Assembly (NCBI GenBank): GCA_015345905.1
Contig: JADDTR010000002.1
Span: forward strand, 868,001-932,000
From: Aotearoamyces nothofagi
Taxonomy: Eukaryota; Ascomycota; Leotiomycetes; Leotiales; Tympanidaceae
Length of the DNA stretch: 64,000 bases
Reading direction: 5' to 3'
Positions within the stretch are counted from its first letter, which is position 1. The number at the start of each line of letters is the position of its first letter. The position numbers and the translations under genes are program-made. Below the pieces are notes generated by a model. It ran no database searches. It saw nothing but the letters and a program-made list of their open reading frames with translations, and had not been told where the DNA came from. Below, piece after piece: positions 59,887-64,000 of the stretch.

Positions 59887-62862
59887 ATGACCATGACAGA
59901 AGTATTTCGATTCGTTCTCGCACGTCCCGCCAACAAGGATGTCGACTCCATCGCCGTCGCTCCTCAGCTCCGACAGTCCACGTTCGAGGAGCTTCTGGCC
60001 AATTTCAACACTACCACATTGCCTCTTCCTGAAGTAACACAGAAGCTCACGCATATTGAGAAAATCAAGAGACTGGATTCATTTTTACCGTCGCGACTCG
60101 ATTATCCCACTGCAGTTCGAGATGCTATCACTAGGGCGTGTGCTGATCACAATGTTGCCGAGCTAGCCCAGCAAGATGACTTCGCCAGAGACCAAAGCCT
60201 CCTAGATCTTGAACTCGTACGCATCTATGTGAATGGTAAAGACCCAGACGACAAAGGGCCTACTCTCGCTCGTCAAAGGCAGCTATATGATCTGGTTCGA
60301 CAAGCTGCAGATCCGGTAGCATTGGCAAATCAAGACGACCAGATCTTCAGGTTGAGAGGCCTAGAATTTTCCTTCGCTATCCCAAAAAGTTCGCCAAAAC
60401 CACGGGTTAGCGGCGGGGCTTCAGAAAAGCCGTCAACTCCTGGTAATAATGCTAATGCAATCCGAATCGCTAATCTCACCGAGGCGTTGAAAGTGCTTAA
60501 CTCGAAAGAGGTCCTGCATTTCATGGATAGGAAGACTGAGAAATCCAAAATATTCTTGAAGCCATCATGGACGTCTCTGACATCTTCGGAGACACGGGAG
60601 ATCCTGAACGCGGGGATCGTGGATAGTGTGAACGGCGAATCGTCAGAGATTCTCAGCCTATATACGCAAGTGCTACAAGCTATCAAGCAGACAAAAGTTG
60701 CAAGTGTATCGAAGCCGAAGTCTTTGGAAACAAGCTTGTACTCCCTCGGATCGTTCAGCCTCGAGATGACCAGGTCTTGGTCTGTGCCGGTTGCTCACGG
60801 TTATGATGAATATACGCTAGGGAGATCGACAAACAGGATTCCAAGTGTCATCAAGACGCCTGGCGTGGGTGACCTTGTCCTTGTTCGCGAGCATGTTTCA
60901 GAATATGTTGGGGGTGAGATGAGTAATATCCAGAATATTCTCAACTCTGAAAAGTTTCTGCGTGAAACCAAGCAAGAGCCAGGGCCTCCCTCAGCAGACA
61001 GCATCTCGTTGGCCAAGGAAGCTAGTGCTATTCTCAAGGCTGACTTATCTGCAAAATATGGATCATGCCCGAGTACGACGTATGGTCCTCTGCTTCCAGT
61101 CAAGGCGGATATATCTGTGGCGACAAGTGTAAGTCAAGCAGCTGCGAGCAAAATCGCTTCTCAATACTCGAGGAATATCGTCTCTCGGGCTTCAAGAAAT
61201 GTCATTGAAAAGAGCAGCTCCGCATCTAGTTCCCCGAGAGCACAGTTTCATGAGACCTGCAAGCGGGAGGTAGACAACACTGGCGAAGGTAAAAGCAATG
61301 TCTCTGGGATCTTCCAATGGGTCAACAAGGTCACCCAGTGTCAGATGTACAACTATGGAAAACGTCTTCTCTTAGAGGTCGTCATTCCCGAGCCAGCTGC
61401 CTTTTTAATAAATGAGATGGCCAGCGGAATTCCAAAGTCCATTAAACCTGAAGATCTGCTAGAAAGAGCGGAAGATCTCAATGAGACAAATTATTTTGAT
61501 ATCGCTGCGCGGTATAATGTTACTAATATCGCGCCTCCAGACGATCAACAGTACATATTCTCCCGTTCTTTCAAAGCGGATGGGGCATCAGCAGGTCAAC
61601 AAAGCGCCAGCATAGCGCTCGACATAAAGATTCCCGACGGGTATAGTGCCTTTTTCGCCAAGATACAGGTTGGCGTCAGAGGTGGTGATGCTGTGAACAC
61701 ATTCATCTCCATAGCAGGGCAAACCATTGAGAACTCATCTGGCGAAGTGTCTTTTGATCTACCGTTCCTCAGCAGTGACGTTGCAATTTCGATTTCTCAG
61801 GCGGACTTTGGAGCGATGTCGGGTACAGTAACTATCAGCTGTATTAGAAGCATTATTGGCTACCGCAAGTGGCAGCTCAAGACCTACGACACAATTCTCA
61901 CGGCATACTTGGCTTTGAAGAAGGAACATGAACGTACAACTTCTGAAGCAGCATGGAATTGTACACAGGCTTTGTCCTCTCAAAGCAAGGCAGAAATTGT
62001 CAGAAGCATCCGCGATGAGCTCAAGAAGGCTTCTATCTCATTCTTAACCTCTCAAAGCTTTAGTCCCTCTGGCACAATTGAGGCCGATGCCGCCGACGGA
62101 GTGCCCGAAGTATTTGATTATGCACAAGCTATCGCTCAGGGCAGTTATCTGGATTTCTTCGAGCAGGCTTTCGAATGGGAAAATATTCAATATATCTTCT
62201 ACTCTTACTTTTGGGGCCGTCGCGCGGCGTGGAATGACCGGATCTCATTCCAATGTTCCGATTCGGACTTATCCTCATTTATGAAGGCTGGCGCGGCGCG
62301 TGTTACCATCCCCGCACGAATTGGGTTCTCTCTTGAAGTCATCCATTTCCTAGAAACCGGCATGATTTGGAAGGAAGGACCTGTGTCAGTCCTAGCCAGT
62401 AGTCCGTTCTATAGTGTTACTCAGGAGCTTATAGCTGCTGAGGCGTACCCTGGTGCCGAGAAATTGCTAGGGGAGCCGTGGTATACCGTCATTCCGACAG
62501 AGCTTATCAAACTGCGGGATGATGCGAACCTTCCAAGCTTTGAACTAGATAACACCACTGGCTCATGGGCTGAAAGGCCAGTTTCAGTGCCTCCAACTGT
62601 CACTGGGTCCGTATCTACGCCATCACCTGAAAGGGAGGTCCCCGCGATAGAGGCACCTGAAACTGAGCAATCTAGGACCAAAAGTGTGCCTGAAGAGGTA
62701 CCCTCTGCTCCCGATCCTGCTTCCGTTTCTACAACTTTACCAACTTCTTTTGCTCCAGGCTCTCTTGCTATATCACCTCCTGATTACGCGACAGCTCCTC
62801 CCTCAGTAGTCGGAGACGAGAAATATGGGGCTAGGAGGAAGAAGGAATTCATGATTGGATAA
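59887..62862 (+). CDS. large intronless protein of unknown function (991 aa)
   Basis: No family name recognised. I start at 59887 (MTMTEVFRFVLARPANKDVD); an in-frame Met at 59731 would add 52 residues of poor quality. The N-terminal 170 residues are helical. Then come well-formed blocks: SFSLEMTRSWSVPVAHGYDE, YTLGRSTNRIPSV, LVREHVSEYVGGEMSNIQ, FQWVNKVTQCQMYNYGKRL, a beta-rich stretch near 610-690 (SIALDIKIPDGYSAFFAKIQ), and FFEQAFEWENIQYIFYSYFW with ARVTIPARIGFSLEVIHFLE. The last 110 residues are a Pro/Ser/Thr tail ending RRKKEFMIG. No signal peptide or clear membrane helix. I recall FEWE..FYPYFWGRK-like motifs from big uncharacterised bacterial proteins, which with the lack of introns raises the chance of transfer. 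Not broken. Confidence 0.85.
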   Translation: MTMTEVFRFVLARPANKDVDSIAVAPQLRQSTFEELLANFNTTTLPLPEVTQKLTHIEKIKRLDSFLPSRLDYPTAVRDAITRACADHNVAELAQQDDFARDQSLLDLELVRIYVNGKDPDDKGPTLARQRQLYDLVRQAADPVALANQDDQIFRLRGLEFSFAIPKSSPKPRVSGGASEKPSTPGNNANAIRIANLTEALKVLNSKEVLHFMDRKTEKSKIFLKPSWTSLTSSETREILNAGIVDSVNGESSEILSLYTQVLQAIKQTKVASVSKPKSLETSLYSLGSFSLEMTRSWSVPVAHGYDEYTLGRSTNRIPSVIKTPGVGDLVLVREHVSEYVGGEMSNIQNILNSEKFLRETKQEPGPPSADSISLAKEASAILKADLSAKYGSCPSTTYGPLLPVKADISVATSVSQAAASKIASQYSRNIVSRASRNVIEKSSSASSSPRAQFHETCKREVDNTGEGKSNVSGIFQWVNKVTQCQMYNYGKRLLLEVVIPEPAAFLINEMASGIPKSIKPEDLLERAEDLNETNYFDIAARYNVTNIAPPDDQQYIFSRSFKADGASAGQQSASIALDIKIPDGYSAFFAKIQVGVRGGDAVNTFISIAGQTIENSSGEVSFDLPFLSSDVAISISQADFGAMSGTVTISCIRSIIGYRKWQLKTYDTILTAYLALKKEHERTTSEAAWNCTQALSSQSKAEIVRSIRDELKKASISFLTSQSFSPSGTIEADAADGVPEVFDYAQAIAQGSYLDFFEQAFEWENIQYIFYSYFWGRRAAWNDRISFQCSDSDLSSFMKAGAARVTIPARIGFSLEVIHFLETGMIWKEGPVSVLASSPFYSVTQELIAAEAYPGAEKLLGEPWYTVIPTELIKLRDDANLPSFELDNTTGSWAERPVSVPPTVTGSVSTPSPEREVPAIEAPETEQSRTKSVPEEVPSAPDPASVSTTLPTSFAPGSLAISPPDYATAPPSVVGDEKYGARRKKEFMIG

Positions 62863-63632
62863 ATTGGATATTGCATTTTGATGTATTGGTAGCGATTTTC
62901 AGGGTATAGATTTGGGGATTAGAATGGGCATTTTCATTTTGTCAGATTAAAAGTTTCAACTTCCAAGTAATAATATGTCATCACAATGAGCCCTTGGCTA
63001 CCATACTACGTGATTATCTGTGCAAATATATTTCACTCACTTACTTAAGCAGATAGTGCCGGTTGTTCTTTATGTCAGTACGCACTTGTACTCTTGCTAT
63101 GCATATAGGGTTTTGCGTAAACTTAAAAGTTAAAGACTTTAAATCAATTTTTGGATTCTTGACTTGAAAATTTAAATTAATTCCGTTGGCTATTTTTACA
63201 CACCAAGATGATAGGGAGGTTCCTGTTCAGATAAAACCATGTTATAATTTACCAATTTAGCAGCTAGATATTTATTTATCCACTACAGTAATGGTAGACG
63301 TAGAGGCTGTGTCATTTCCAAGTTAAGATCCGTCGTCGATTTGAAGACGGTGATTGAATGGAACCAATGTATAAACATTGTAACTTATTGACGCTAGATC
63401 ATAACGCCTTTACTTGTTAATATGAGGGTCCTTCTTCCACTTTCAGTGACGCCCGGGACGGTTACGTTTCATTTTGGTAAGGTACTTGTCATCCCCAAAA
63501 AAAGTCTGCCAACAATTTATTGTTCGTGTTCGAGCCCGTAACTCTTGGTCACGTAGCCGCGATCGCTTCCTACAGAGATTTTCTCTAACGAGTATACATA
63601 TATTTAATTAAGCGAATTGGTCTTCAACAGTT
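62863..63632. other. intergenic, AT-rich, nothing recognised
   Basis: AT-rich spacer (strongest at about 62870-63290) between the 991-aa gene and the tRNA. No element ends were recognised. Confidence 0.45.
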
Positions 63633-63732
63633 GGACAGATGGCCGAGCTGGTTATGGCGCCAGGTTAAGGTGATTCCTTAACACAATTTCCTGGTCACGA
63701 AAGTGGCGTGGGTTCGAGTCCCACTCTGTTCA
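63633..63732 (+). tRNA. tRNA-Leu (anticodon AAG) with 18-nt intron
   Basis: Acceptor stem GGACAGA pairs with TCTGTTC (63725-63731), followed by discriminator A. The D arm uses GCC/GGC. The anticodon stem is CCAGG (63660-63664) with CCTGG (63690-63694); loop TTAAGG gives anticodon AAG at 63667-63669. The intron at 63671-63688 lies one base after the anticodon, the standard place, and contains CCTTAA, which pairs with the anticodon region as usual for tRNA introns. A long variable arm (CAC-GAAA-GTG), as required for Leu, and the T arm GTGGG-TTCGAGT-CCCAC follow. CCA is not encoded. Confidence 0.95.
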
Positions 63733-63745
63733 TTAGAGTACTCTC

Positions 63746-63755
63746 TTTTTTTTTT
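63746..63755 (+). terminator. RNA polymerase III terminator of the tRNA
   Basis: Ten consecutive T fourteen bases after the tRNA end. Confidence 0.8.
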
Positions 63756-64000
63756 TGAAGATTTATCTGACTCTACTCACTCGAATTCTTTTTTTGGCTC
63801 CCAGATTTTTTGGATATCGCTCGCGTAATTAGGGTGTCACGTGTATGGGCATGAACCGTCGAGGGCGTTAAGAAGTGGGCAATTTTCACGCCTTGGCCTC
63901 ATTCATCCTTGCTTACCTTTAACCCCCCTGAATATTAATTGCCAGTAAAGTAGCCTTGTTAATTTTTCCGAACCGAGGGGGGAATTGTTAAGGTTAGGAT

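Overview
The window is nuclear DNA of a filamentous ascomycete (Pezizomycotina; Leotiomycetes is a guess). The evidence is many short GT..AG introns (about 45-120 nt) with CTRAC-type branch sites, Zn2Cys6 regulators, a dispersed single 5S rRNA gene, an intron-bearing tRNA-Leu(AAG), and fungal housekeeping genes (Vps24, Sba1/p23, Tma46, Yra1, Ost4). Gene models below were built by hand-splicing ORF segments; exon phases were checked for every multi-exon model. Protein names rest on motifs I recognise, not on searches.

Layout. 1-16.4 kb looks like specialised-metabolism territory: a Zn2Cys6 regulator running off the left edge, an Old Yellow Enzyme, a 5S rRNA gene, the broken N-terminal part of a flavin-dependent halogenase, a 14-TM drug-type MFS exporter, two short-chain dehydrogenases and a second Zn2Cys6 regulator. 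No PKS, NRPS or P450 is visible, so this may be the edge or the wreck of a cluster. 16.5-23 kb is AT-rich and decayed: a degenerate Myb/SANT-type gene, a long AT-rich stretch, and an AIM9-like kinase gene with a stop codon and a damaged splice site. 23.1-25 kb carries an amadoriase/sarcosine-oxidase type flavoenzyme, and 26.5-32.1 kb a very large WD40 plus disordered protein.

32.1-47.6 kb is the oddest block: 15.5 kb, not AT-rich, packed with simple repeats of many different unit lengths (a 163-nt pure purine tract, a 14-G run, CAG/GTG-type trinucleotide arrays, 36-bp and 181-bp tandem units). Only one short conserved-looking gene (40.2-40.8 kb) stands in it.

47.6-64 kb is a compact housekeeping stretch: a putative secreted Cys-containing protein, VPS24, SBA1 (with a 12-nt microexon), a Cys-rich orphan, TMA46, the tiny OST4, YRA1 with a 964-nt intron, then an intronless 991-residue protein of unknown function and a tRNA-Leu. 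The best candidates for something undescribed are the 991-residue protein and the repeat-packed block; the YRA1 intron is the best regulatory lead.
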